This document shows, piece after piece, positions 25,825 through 32,793 of a stretch of 64,000 nt of DNA. Numbering within the stretch: position 1 is the first letter of the stretch; each line of letters starts with the position of its first letter. The stretch is from an uncultured Christensenella sp. (GTDB lineage Bacteria; Bacillota; Clostridia; Christensenellales; Borkfalkiaceae): positions 9,116 through 73,115 of the forward strand of contig CAJTPJ010000006.1 of assembly GCA_910578145.1 (NCBI GenBank), in the 5' to 3' direction. A program made the position numbers and the translations under genes. The notes below the pieces were generated by a model. The model did not search any database. It saw only the letters and a list, made by a program, of their open reading frames with translations, and had not been told where the DNA came from.

Positions 25825-27560
25825 AGTTTTTTTCAAATAACGCCGCCTTTAAGGGTGCGAAGGGTGAAAAAACGCGCGGTGTAAAGCGGTTTTTCGGTGG
25901 CGCGGAAAAGGTTGCGCCAAAAATGAAAGTAGTGCTTGCGGGCAATCCCAACGCGGGCAAAACCACGCTTTTCAACGCGCTTACCAAAAGCAATTTGCGC
26001 ACGGGCAATTTTCACGGCGTAACCACTTCGCCTTCGCGCAAGGTTTGCGGCGGTACCGAATTCGTGGACGTGCCCGGCGCGTATGCGTTTAACACCTATT
26101 CTATGGAAGAACGCTCGGCGGTGGAAGAAATAAAGTCGGCGGATTTGGTTATAAACGTAGTTGACGCGCTTACGCTGGAAAACAGCCTAAATTTAACCCG
26201 CCAGATTATAGCAACGGGCGCGAAAACGGTTGTATATCTGACCAAATGCGCAAATTTAAAGCGGCGCGGAGGATTTGCGGACGCGGAAAAACTTTCCGAG
26301 TATTTGGGTGTGCCCGTTTTCGACTGTCCGCCCAAACAGCTTAAAAAATTTATAGAAAGCGGTAACTTTACTTTTACGGCAAAAGGCGGTTGTACGCTGT
26401 CGGAAGCGTATTCGGGCGGGAATTTGCGCGTTTCAAAAACGGATAGGCTGTTTTACAACCGTTTTTTCGCGCTTGCGTGCTTTATCCTATCCATAATTTT
26501 AATGTTTTTTTTCGCCTTTCACCCAATTATGCCGGGGGCGCTTTTAAAAGGGCTCGTTGAAAGCGCTATAAACGCTTTCGGCGCGTTTTTTACTTCTAAA
26601 ATGCAAAACGAAATAGTTATTTCGCTGTTTTCCGAGGGCATTTTAGGCGGCGCGGGCAGCGTTATTTCGTTCGTGCCGCAGATAGCCATATTATATCTGT
26701 TTTTGATTTTGTTGGATGAAAGCGGTATAACTTCCGCGTTGGCTTTCGCCACCGACGGGCTTTTTGAAAAAGCAAATCTTTCGGGCAGGGCGGCGTTTTC
26801 GCTTGTTTCGGGGTTTGGGTGTACCGCGGCGGCTATACTTACCACGCGCGGTTATTCCACGCCGTCGGCGCAAAGGCGCACGGTTGCAATTTTGCCGTTC
26901 GTGCCTTGCGGGGCGAAACTTCCCGTATTTCTAACGTTTTTGTCGCCGCTTTTTTCAAATCCTTTCCCCGCCGTAACCTGCTTTTATTTTGCGGGTGTGG
27001 CGGTTTCCCTGCTGGTTTCGCTTGCAATCAAGGGCGGCAACGAGGGGCTTTTGTCGGAAGTTACGCCCATATCGCTTCCGCAAGCCAAAGCCGTTTTAAA
27101 AAAGTTGTGTTTTCAGCTTAAAGGGTTTATAATTAAAGTAGCGGGCATAGTAATGGTTTTTTGCGTGATTTCCTGGTTTTTGTCGCACTTTTCGTTTACT
27201 TTCAGGTATTCGGAAGCCGACGAAAGTATGTTAGCCGCAATAAGCAGGCTTGTTTTGCCGCTGTTTTACCCTATGGGCGTAACCGATTGGCAAATAGCTT
27301 ACGCCGCCTTGTGCGGGTTTGCCGCCAAGGAAAACGTTGCGGCGTCAATAGCGCTGTTAATGCCGGGCGGCGTTAATCTTGCGCTTGCGCCCACGCTTGC
27401 GTTTTGCACGTTTATGCTTTTATGCCCCGCGTGCATTTCCGCGTTTTCGGCTTCCGTAAAGGAAGTGGGGCTTAAATTTACGTTAAAATGCGTGGCTTTA
27501 CAGTTGCTGCTCGCTTTTCTCGGCGGGTACGTGGTTAGGCTTACGTTGCTTTGGATATGA
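25821..27560 (+). CDS. feoB: FeoB-family ferrous iron transporter
   Basis: 579 residues. The N-terminal GTPase domain has G1 GNPNAGKT (41-48), the G2 Thr in TGNFHGVTT, and G3 DVPG; G4 reads LTKCAN, a departure from the usual NxxD. The C-terminal half is a membrane permease with the FeoB marks GFGCTAAAILTTRG and FVPCGAKLPV and a late GFAAKENV. It is shorter than most FeoB proteins because the GTPase/helical part is compact. The TTG start is supported by GAGGTGG 4 bp upstream and by coupling to feoA; an ATG at 25923 is possible. It imports Fe2+ in anaerobes. Confidence 0.9.
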   Translation: MKFFSNNAAFKGAKGEKTRGVKRFFGGAEKVAPKMKVVLAGNPNAGKTTLFNALTKSNLRTGNFHGVTTSPSRKVCGGTEFVDVPGAYAFNTYSMEERSAVEEIKSADLVINVVDALTLENSLNLTRQIIATGAKTVVYLTKCANLKRRGGFADAEKLSEYLGVPVFDCPPKQLKKFIESGNFTFTAKGGCTLSEAYSGGNLRVSKTDRLFYNRFFALACFILSIILMFFFAFHPIMPGALLKGLVESAINAFGAFFTSKMQNEIVISLFSEGILGGAGSVISFVPQIAILYLFLILLDESGITSALAFATDGLFEKANLSGRAAFSLVSGFGCTAAAILTTRGYSTPSAQRRTVAILPFVPCGAKLPVFLTFLSPLFSNPFPAVTCFYFAGVAVSLLVSLAIKGGNEGLLSEVTPISLPQAKAVLKKLCFQLKGFIIKVAGIVMVFCVISWFLSHFSFTFRYSEADESMLAAISRLVLPLFYPMGVTDWQIAYAALCGFAAKENVAASIALLMPGGVNLALAPTLAFCTFMLLCPACISAFSASVKEVGLKFTLKCVALQLLLAFLGGYVVRLTLLWI

Positions 27561-28369
27561 AAACTTTTACCGTTGACAGTAACACGAACTTAAAAGACTT
27601 TACTTCCGCCGTATATCCGCAGGGCGCTTTTGCGTTGGGCACGCTTCTGCGCGGGAAAGATATAAAGGTAAACGGCGCGCGCGTAGGCGCTAACGTTCCG
27701 CTTAAAGCGGGCGACAGCGTGGTTTATTACACCACGCCCAAGCAGGAGGAAAAGCCGAGCCACGAAATAAGGTACGAGGACGAAAACGTATATATTGCCG
27801 ATAAGTTTTCCGGTGTTTCCAGCGAAGGACTTTTGTCGGAGCTGTGCCGCGGCGGCGAATTTTACGCCGTGCACAGGCTTGACAGAAACACGCAGGGGCT
27901 TATCGTTTTTGCTAAAAACCGCGCTGCCGAGGCGGAACTTTTAGCGGCTTTTAAAGACCGCGGCGTGGAAAAAACGTATATCGCTTTGTGCAAAAATAAG
28001 TTTATTAAGGGCAGTGGATTGCTTACCGCATACCTAAAAAAGGACGCCTCGGCGTCGCTGGTAAAGGTTTTTAAACGTCCTGCGGCGGGCACGGTAAAAA
28101 TAGTTACCCAATACGAGCTGATTGAAAACCGTGGCGACGTGGCGCTTGTAAAAATAATTTTGCATACGGGCAAAACCCATCAAATTCGCGCGCATTTGGC
28201 GTTTATAGGTTGCCCCGTGCTTGGCGACGAAAAGTACGGAGACGGTGTTTTAAATAAAAAATATCGCTTAACGCGGCAGTGTCTTATCGCCAAACATTTA
28301 AAGTTTAGTTTAAACGATAATCTCAAATACCTTAACGATATCAAATTTGAAAGCTCTTTTAAATTGTAA
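27557..28369 (+). CDS. RluA-family pseudouridine synthase
   Basis: 270 residues from the ATG that overlaps the feoB stop (ATGA). An N-terminal S4-like part (LLRGKDIKVNGARVGANVPLKAGD) precedes the catalytic domain. HRLDRNTQGL holds the catalytic Asp109, and KTYIALCKN and GKTHQIRAHLAFIGCPVLGDEKYG are the other family motifs. Such enzymes isomerise uridines in 23S rRNA or tRNA; the exact target (RluD, RluC or other) cannot be told. Co-transcription with feoAB seems incidental. Confidence 0.9.
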   Translation: MKTFTVDSNTNLKDFTSAVYPQGAFALGTLLRGKDIKVNGARVGANVPLKAGDSVVYYTTPKQEEKPSHEIRYEDENVYIADKFSGVSSEGLLSELCRGGEFYAVHRLDRNTQGLIVFAKNRAAEAELLAAFKDRGVEKTYIALCKNKFIKGSGLLTAYLKKDASASLVKVFKRPAAGTVKIVTQYELIENRGDVALVKIILHTGKTHQIRAHLAFIGCPVLGDEKYGDGVLNKKYRLTRQCLIAKHLKFSLNDNLKYLNDIKFESSFKL

Positions 28370-28379
28370 AAAATAATTT

Positions 28380-28414
28380 CCCCCTGCCGAGTTTCGGGCA
28401 GGGGGCGTTTTTTA
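28380..28414. terminator. Bidirectional terminator between pseudouridine synthase and citrate synthase
   Basis: CCCCCTGCCGA-GTT-TCGGGCAGGGGG then TTTTTT on plus; on minus it follows the citrate synthase stop. Confidence 0.85.
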
Positions 28415-29785
28415 TCTTTTATTCATAGGGACGTAAGGTCTGCGGTCTTGCACGCAGGCGTATGCGGGGCGGATTATTTTGCCGCCGCACGCAAGTTCTT
28501 CCATACGGTGCGCGCTCCAGCCCGTAATTCTTGCAATGGCGAACAGCGGGGTGTACAATGCGGCGGGTAAATTGAGCATAGAATACACGAAACCGGAGTA
28601 AAAGTCCACGTTGGGGTTTAGCGGCTTTAAAAGGTTTTTTTTGTTGCAAATTATTTCCGAAGCCGCGGCGGCAACATTATTGTAAAGCTCGAACTCGTCC
28701 GAAAGCCCCTTAGCTTCTGCAAGTTTGCCTGCGTATATCTTTAAAACCTCTGCCCTCGGGTCGGAAACCGTGTAAACGGTGTGTCCTATGCCGTAAACTA
28801 ATCCCGTTTTGTCAAAAGCCTTTTTATCTATAATTTTTTCAACGTAATCGTAAATATTTTCACGCGTGGGCTTTTTTACGTTCTCCTTGATATTTTTCAG
28901 CATTTGCATAACCTTAATGTTGGCCCCGCCGTGCCTCGGGCCTTTCAAAGAGCCCAAAGACGCGGCAATGGCGGAATAGGTGTCCGTGCCCGTGCTGGTG
29001 GCAAGGTGAGTTGTGAAAGTGGAAGCGTTTCCGCCGCCGTGGTCTGCGTGAAGCGTTAAAGCAACGTCCAAAACTTTGGCTTCAAGGTCGGTAAACGCGC
29101 TGTCCTTTCTTAATACGTGCAATATATTTTGCGCGGTGGAATATTCGGAAACGGGTTTGTGTATTATCAGCGAACCGTCGTCCGTATTGTAGTAACGGTA
29201 TGCGCGGTAGGAGTACGCGGCAATCATAGGCAACTGCGCAATAAGTGCAAGGCTCTGCCGCAAAACGTTGGTTATGGACGTGTTGTCGGGGTCGGGGTCG
29301 TAGCTGTATAAATTTAAAACGCACCGCGCCAACATATTCATCATATCTTTAGACGGCTGTTTCATAATAACGTCGCGCACGAAATTGCGCGGCAACAGCC
29401 TGAATTCCGATATGATTTCGCTGAAATCGCTTAATTCCGACTTTGACGGAAGTTGCCCGAATAATAACAAATACGCGGTTTCCTCAAACCCAAAGCGGTT
29501 TTCTTCAACGGTGTTTTTTACTAAATCTTTCACGTTGTAACCGCGGTAGCACAAATTGCCCTGTACGGGCACGGGTTTGCCGTTTTGCATTTCCCAGGAA
29601 GTAACTTCAGAAATTTCCGTAAGCCCGCAAAGTACGCCCTTGCCGTTACTGTCGCGCAAGCCCCGCTTAACGTCGTACTTTTCGTACATTTCGGGGTCGA
29701 TATTGTTATTTTGCTTGGTCAGTTTTGCCAGCTGTGAAATTTTGTGCGAATGTTTTATAATTAGGTCGGCGTCGTTAAAATTCAA
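28412..29785 (-). CDS. Citrate synthase
   Basis: 457 residues; condenses acetyl-CoA and oxaloacetate, probably feeding 2-oxoglutarate and glutamate synthesis in an anaerobe. Family landmarks are the HADHGGGNASTF segment (first catalytic His region), GPRHGGANIKVM (second His), and GIGHTVYTVSDPRAEVLK with the Asp/Arg binding set. The N-terminus is about 60-70 residues longer than E. coli GltA-like cores and includes YRGYNVKDLV. The start is TTG with GGAG 7 bp upstream. The closely related 2-methylcitrate synthases cannot be fully excluded. Confidence 0.92.
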   Translation of the reverse strand: MNFNDADLIIKHSHKISQLAKLTKQNNNIDPEMYEKYDVKRGLRDSNGKGVLCGLTEISEVTSWEMQNGKPVPVQGNLCYRGYNVKDLVKNTVEENRFGFEETAYLLLFGQLPSKSELSDFSEIISEFRLLPRNFVRDVIMKQPSKDMMNMLARCVLNLYSYDPDPDNTSITNVLRQSLALIAQLPMIAAYSYRAYRYYNTDDGSLIIHKPVSEYSTAQNILHVLRKDSAFTDLEAKVLDVALTLHADHGGGNASTFTTHLATSTGTDTYSAIAASLGSLKGPRHGGANIKVMQMLKNIKENVKKPTRENIYDYVEKIIDKKAFDKTGLVYGIGHTVYTVSDPRAEVLKIYAGKLAEAKGLSDEFELYNNVAAAASEIICNKKNLLKPLNPNVDFYSGFVYSMLNLPAALYTPLFAIARITGWSAHRMEELACGGKIIRPAYACVQDRRPYVPMNKR

Positions 29786-29815
29786 AATTAAACTCCGTAA
29801 GCGCGTATTTTACTA

Positions 29816-29844
29816 ATTATATCACTAATCGGGCGATATGTCAA
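29816..29844 (-). promoter_or_regulatory. Citrate synthase promoter
   Basis: Minus strand TTGACA (29844-29839), 17 bp, TATAAT (29821-29816), about 30 bp before the start codon. Confidence 0.85.
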
Positions 29845-29874
29845 ACGAGGTTTTTGTGAACGCTACGTGACGGT

Positions 29875-29903
29875 TTGACAAAGCCGCAAATTACAAATAT
29901 AAT
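29875..29903 (+). promoter_or_regulatory. Sigma-A-type promoter of the sigma-switch operon
   Basis: TTGACA (29875-29880), 17 bp, TATAAT (29898-29903). This is a housekeeping promoter and gives no hint of autoregulation by the operon's own sigma factor. Confidence 0.85.
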
Positions 29904-29950
29904 GTTTTTACAGCCCGTTTGCGGGTTATAAATATATTGAGGTAATTAAA

Positions 29951-30256
29951 ATGCAACAGGTTAAACTTTTATCGGCTGACGAAAATTTGGTTTTCTCGCT
30001 GTCGGGGGAAATAGACGCGGCTACCAGCGACGATTTTTACGCTCAGGTTGCCGCCGCTTACGAACACGACAAAAAGAACGTGGTTTTCGACTGCGCCGCT
30101 TTGACTTTTATAGACAGCACTACGCTGGGCACTTTCGTTAAAATTTTTAAAAAACTTAAATGCGACGGGTTTACTATGATTTTGGACAAGGTGCGCCCCA
30201 ACGTGAAAAAACTGTTTGATATTTGCGCGCTTAATACCATTATGGAGATACGCTGA
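29951..30256 (+). CDS. STAS-domain anti-anti-sigma factor (RsbV/SpoIIAA-like)
   Basis: 101 residues, a single STAS domain. The phosphorylatable serine is expected at Ser56 in FIDSTTLG. In the RsbV/SpoIIAA family the unphosphorylated protein binds the anti-sigma kinase and frees the sigma factor. First gene of four overlapping genes (STAS, HATPase-like, sigma, HATPase). Confidence 0.9.
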   Translation: MQQVKLLSADENLVFSLSGEIDAATSDDFYAQVAAAYEHDKKNVVFDCAALTFIDSTTLGTFVKIFKKLKCDGFTMILDKVRPNVKKLFDICALNTIMEIR

Positions 30257-30603
30257 TGAAAGAGTTTACCGTTAAATTTTACCTTTCCGACAGCGAATAT
30301 ATGACGGCTTTAAGGCTTGTATGCGGCGCGGTTGGCTGCAATTACGAGCTTGATTTGGACGCTTTGGAAGATTTTAAAGTTTGCGTTACCGAAAGCGCGA
30401 TTATTCTTAAAAATTGCGGTTTTGAAACGGTTACCGCGGTGTTCGGCGGCGAAAAGGAACTTACCTGTTCGGTTTACGGCGGTGGCGGTTCGCCCTGCGG
30501 CGGCGATAACGAGCTGTCGCTTGCGCTTATTTCCGCGCTGGTTGGCGGCTTTGAAATTGAAAGAAGCGGCGAAATAATAGAGAAACTGACTTTAAAAGTA
30601 TGA
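30256..30603 (+). CDS. Degenerate HATPase-like (RsbW/SpoIIAB-related) protein
   Basis: 115 residues between the STAS gene and the sigma gene, the place of rsbW/spoIIAB. The segment LEDFKVCVTESAIILKNCG aligns with the N-box of anti-sigma kinases (E kept, the Mg-binding Asn lost). The glycine-rich stretch YGGGGSPCGGD replaces the D-x-G-x-G box, and no GxGL lid motif is visible. It therefore probably does not bind ATP or phosphorylate. Starts and ends overlap neighbours (TGATG and ATGA), so it is made in step with them. Assignment rests on position and weak similarity. Confidence 0.6.
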   Translation: MKEFTVKFYLSDSEYMTALRLVCGAVGCNYELDLDALEDFKVCVTESAIILKNCGFETVTAVFGGEKELTCSVYGGGGSPCGGDNELSLALISALVGGFEIERSGEIIEKLTLKV

Positions 30604-31331
30604 TTGCGCAAAACGAGGCTAACCGGCTGTTTAGCGAGTATAGGCAAACGCGCGACAAGGCTTTGCGCAACAAGCTGGTTGAAAATTATTTATATATTGC
30701 CGAAATTCTTGCCAAAAAGTTTTCCGGCAGAGGGGTGGAGTACGACGACCTTTTTCAGGTTGCTTCCGAAGCACTTATAGCGGGGGTTGAGAAATTTGAC
30801 CCCGATTTAGGCAACCAATTTACCACCTACATAACGCCCACAATCACAGGTGTGATTAAAAACTATTTCCGCGATTATTCGCGTTCGGTGCGCGTGCCGC
30901 GGCGCGTTTATGCGGTTGCTGCTAAGGTAAAAGAAGAGATAAATGACTATTATTCCAAGCACGGCGTAAAGCCGACTGTAAAATACCTTGCGGCAAAGTT
31001 GGGGTATTCGGAAGAGCTTATCGTAGAGGCGCTTGAGTGCCGCCCGACAATCAGTCTTGACGCGCGGGTGCAAGGTGGCGACGGCGAATCGGAAACGGCG
31101 CTTCACGAGGTAATTGCCGCCGACGGCAATTCTTTTGAAGATTTTGAAGACACTGAGTCGTTAAAGAGCGAAATTGAAAAGTTGAGTCCCACGGAAAAAC
31201 AGGTGGTAACGCTAAGGTTCGTTCAGGGCAAGTCGCAAACGGAAGTTGGCAAAATTTTGGGCGTTAGCCAGATGTTCGTTTCGCGCGCAGAGCGGAAAAT
31301 CGTGGAAAAGTTGAAGGACGCGCTGTTATGA
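30600..31331 (+). CDS. Sigma-B/F/G-type RNA polymerase sigma factor
   Basis: 243 residues of the sigma-70 group 3 (SigB/SigF/SigG) type. Region 2 includes YDDLFQVASEALIAGVEKFDPDLGNQFTTY, and region 2.4/3 includes RSVRVPRRVYAVAAKVKEE. Region 4 ends with the HTH TEVGKILGVSQMFVSRAERKI. In Firmicutes these factors serve the general stress response (SigB) or forespore expression (SigF). The STAS gene upstream and the HATPase gene downstream show partner-switch control. Stress or sporulation cannot be decided here; YqfC and YqfD elsewhere in the window point to a sporulation lineage. Confidence 0.92.
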   Translation: MIAQNEANRLFSEYRQTRDKALRNKLVENYLYIAEILAKKFSGRGVEYDDLFQVASEALIAGVEKFDPDLGNQFTTYITPTITGVIKNYFRDYSRSVRVPRRVYAVAAKVKEEINDYYSKHGVKPTVKYLAAKLGYSEELIVEALECRPTISLDARVQGGDGESETALHEVIAADGNSFEDFEDTESLKSEIEKLSPTEKQVVTLRFVQGKSQTEVGKILGVSQMFVSRAERKIVEKLKDALL

Positions 31332-31696
31332 TTGTTAATTTCAAGGTTGACGATTTAAAAAAAATGAACGAACAGCTTCGCGCTTTCGACGCGCTTTTGC
31401 GTAAAAGCGGCGTGCGCGAGGACGACATTTTTCTTTGCAGGCTTGCTTCGTGCGAGCTTATTTCAAACGTTATAATCCACGGCAAAGAGAGTGCGGGGTT
31501 CGAGGGCGAGTTGTTGGACGACAGAATTTGCATAACCGTAAAGGCTACGGGTATGGAATTGGCGGACACCGACGCGAGTTTGCCTTCCGTGCTGGCGGAA
31601 AGCGGTAGGGGAATGTTTATAGTTAAAAGTATTTGCTTCGGCGCTATCGAGCGTACGGACGGCGGGCTGAGGATATTTATTAAACGTACGGAGTAA
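31328..31696 (+). CDS. HATPase-type anti-sigma factor kinase (RsbW/SpoIIAB-like)
   Basis: 122 residues. N-box CELISNVIIHG keeps Glu43 and the Mg-binding Asn47, and the lid motif GRGMFIVK (93-100) is present. The G1 box is weak (KATGMEL rather than DxGxG). It should bind and inhibit the sigma factor and phosphorylate the STAS protein. Being placed after the sigma gene is unusual, because rsbW/spoIIAB normally precedes it. Overlaps the sigma gene by ATGA. Confidence 0.85.
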   Translation: MIVNFKVDDLKKMNEQLRAFDALLRKSGVREDDIFLCRLASCELISNVIIHGKESAGFEGELLDDRICITVKATGMELADTDASLPSVLAESGRGMFIVKSICFGAIERTDGGLRIFIKRTE

Positions 31697-31703
31697 AGAT
31701 ATA

Positions 31704-31720
31704 AAAAAAGCGTTGCGGTT
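31704..31720. terminator. Left arm of the sigma-operon terminator, split by a cassette
   Basis: AAAAAAGCGTTGCGGTT starts 7 bp after the anti-sigma stop and is perfectly complementary over 17 bases to 32766-32782, which lies 11 bp beyond the stop of the convergent membrane-protein gene. Both arms together would be one bidirectional terminator. Confidence 0.8.
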
Positions 31721-31785
31721 ATGCGCAATTCTAATAGGGATTAAAAAACTCAATTTTTAAGAGTTGTACTTTCAAGCAAGGACAA

Positions 31786-31820
31786 AAGCTCTCGAACGAT
31801 ATGTTCGAGAGCTTTTTATT
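31786..31820 (+). terminator. Terminator inside cassette 2 (sigma-operon side)
   Basis: AAAGCTCTCGAAC-GATAT-GTTCGAGAGCTTTTT, a 13-bp stem plus T tract. It can replace the split host terminator for the sigma operon. Confidence 0.85.
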
Positions 31821-31887
31821 ACAAACTATTTGGAAAGACAAATTGAAATTTATTGCATTAAATTCTCTATTTGAGTTTTTAATAGAA

Positions 31888-31922
31888 AAGCAGTTACGAA
31901 AAAAATCGTAACCGCTTTCTCA
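31888..31922 (-). terminator. yjdF terminator
   Basis: On the minus strand GAAAGCGGTTACGA-TTTTTTT-CGTAACTGCTTTT, directly after the yjdF stop. Confidence 0.8.
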
Positions 31923-31927
31923 TAAAG

Positions 31928-32347
31928 TTAATGCCCTTTATGCTTTTCTTTTTTCTTTTTCTGCCGCTCTTGAAATTTATCTTCAAGCATTTGCTCTTTA
32001 CGAACTTTTGAATTGACCTTCCTTTCAATTTTACGCTCTTCAATTTGCTTTTTTATTGCCTGTTGAGATTTTGTGCCTATTTCAATATTAGCAATAGTTT
32101 TTTTAATTTTGCGCTGTCTTGTTTTAGGGTTTCTTAAATCAATAGGCTTGCGTTCAATTTCGACAGTTGGACTAAACCGCAAACTGTAATATTTATTTAA
32201 GACCAATTCATATACTTCGTAATCTTTTGGTTCTGCACCAAAGATATATTTGCAAACAGATATTTTATTGTTTTCTATTCGTTCAAATAGTCCAATATAA
32301 AATTGACCGTCAAAATAAATAGTCAGTGTTGTATTTGTTGCCTCCAT
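31928..32347 (-). CDS. yjdF: YjdF (DUF2992) family protein
   Basis: 139 residues from the ATG at 32347 (a TTG one codon upstream is also possible; AGGAGG lies 7-10 bp before them). The N-terminal half fits the YjdF family (LTIYFDGQFYIGLFER ... VCKYIFGAEPKDYEVY). The C-terminal third is a highly charged Lys/Glu/Arg helix (EERKIERKVNSKVRKEQ...KKKKEKHKGH). YjdF function is unknown; in other Firmicutes the gene is controlled by a conserved RNA that senses azaaromatic compounds, and a matching leader seems present here. Sole gene of cassette 2. Confidence 0.85.
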   Translation of the reverse strand: MEATNTTLTIYFDGQFYIGLFERIENNKISVCKYIFGAEPKDYEVYELVLNKYYSLRFSPTVEIERKPIDLRNPKTRQRKIKKTIANIEIGTKSQQAIKKQIEERKIERKVNSKVRKEQMLEDKFQERQKKKKEKHKGH

Positions 32348-32373
32348 CAAGAAAAAACCTCCTTAAAATTTTT

Positions 32374-32452
32374 ACTTGAAGAAGAGACAACCAAGGAGGC
32401 AGGTTACTGAATACCAAATAGGTATTGCCCACGACTACTCAACGGGGACTGT
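32374..32452 (-). promoter_or_regulatory. Candidate yjdF riboswitch leader
   Basis: Between promoter and AGGAGG the minus-strand RNA reads ACACAGTCCCCGTTGAGTAG, then a hairpin (ATACCTATTTGGTAT), then AACCTGCCTCC that can pair with the AGGAGG. This fits translational control by sequestering the ribosome site. The yjdF RNA motif is known upstream of this gene family; I assign it from context and partial motif memory, not a covariance search. Confidence 0.6.
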
Positions 32453-32472
32453 GTTTTTATCTTCGTACTATA

Positions 32473-32501
32473 AGTATATCATAGAAAAGTAATAATTTCA
32501 A
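32473..32501 (-). promoter_or_regulatory. yjdF promoter
   Basis: Minus strand TTGAAA (32501-32496), 17 bp, TATACT (32478-32473). Confidence 0.75.
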
Positions 32502-32765
32502 GGGATTAATAATTATATTAAAACTTGCTTTCCACGCCGATAAAGATAGAGGCTAAATTACTGTTTATCGTACAATTATTATATCACGAAAAATTAAAGA
32601 GCGCAATCCATTAAATTTTGCGTGCTATATAAAACATATCTATATCTCACTAGGCTACGAGTAGCCTAGTTCGTCCCGAAAAAAAGTACAGAAAAGGCAC
32701 AGCTTAACGCTATGCCTAAATCTTTTTATTTGCGTTTTATTAAATTCTCTATGGGAATTACCGTA

Positions 32766-32782
32766 AACCGCAACGCTTTTTT
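32766..32782. terminator. Right arm of the split sigma-operon terminator
   Basis: AACCGCAACGCTTTTTT, the perfect complement of 31704-31720, 11 bp beyond the stop of the minus-strand membrane-protein gene. Confidence 0.8.
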
Positions 32783-32793
32783 ATTTATAACGA

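Larger units (their letters stand above)
31721..32765 (-). mobile_element. Terminator-nested cassette 2 (yjdF)
   Basis: About 1045 bp of AT-rich DNA between the two arms of a perfect 17-bp terminator stem. The termini (31721-31742 and 32743-32765) are imperfect inverted repeats with the same TTCCC-TA-GGGAA theme as cassette 1. Inside are yjdF with its own leader, two extra terminators (31786-31820 and 31888-31922) and a second TATAAT-bearing segment (32552-32583) nearly identical to 4999-5030 of cassette 1. No transposase is seen. Further inverted repeats (ATTAAAAAACTCAA at about 31739 against 31871-31885) suggest nested or older ends. 32585-32742 has no ORF but contains small hairpins, for example AGGCTACGAGTAGCCT. 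Confidence 0.65.

Noticed and set aside
28412..28440. CATAGGGACGTAAGG near the citrate synthase end as a further cassette end
   Set aside because: It is coding sequence for the C-terminal PYVPMNKR and has no partner repeat.
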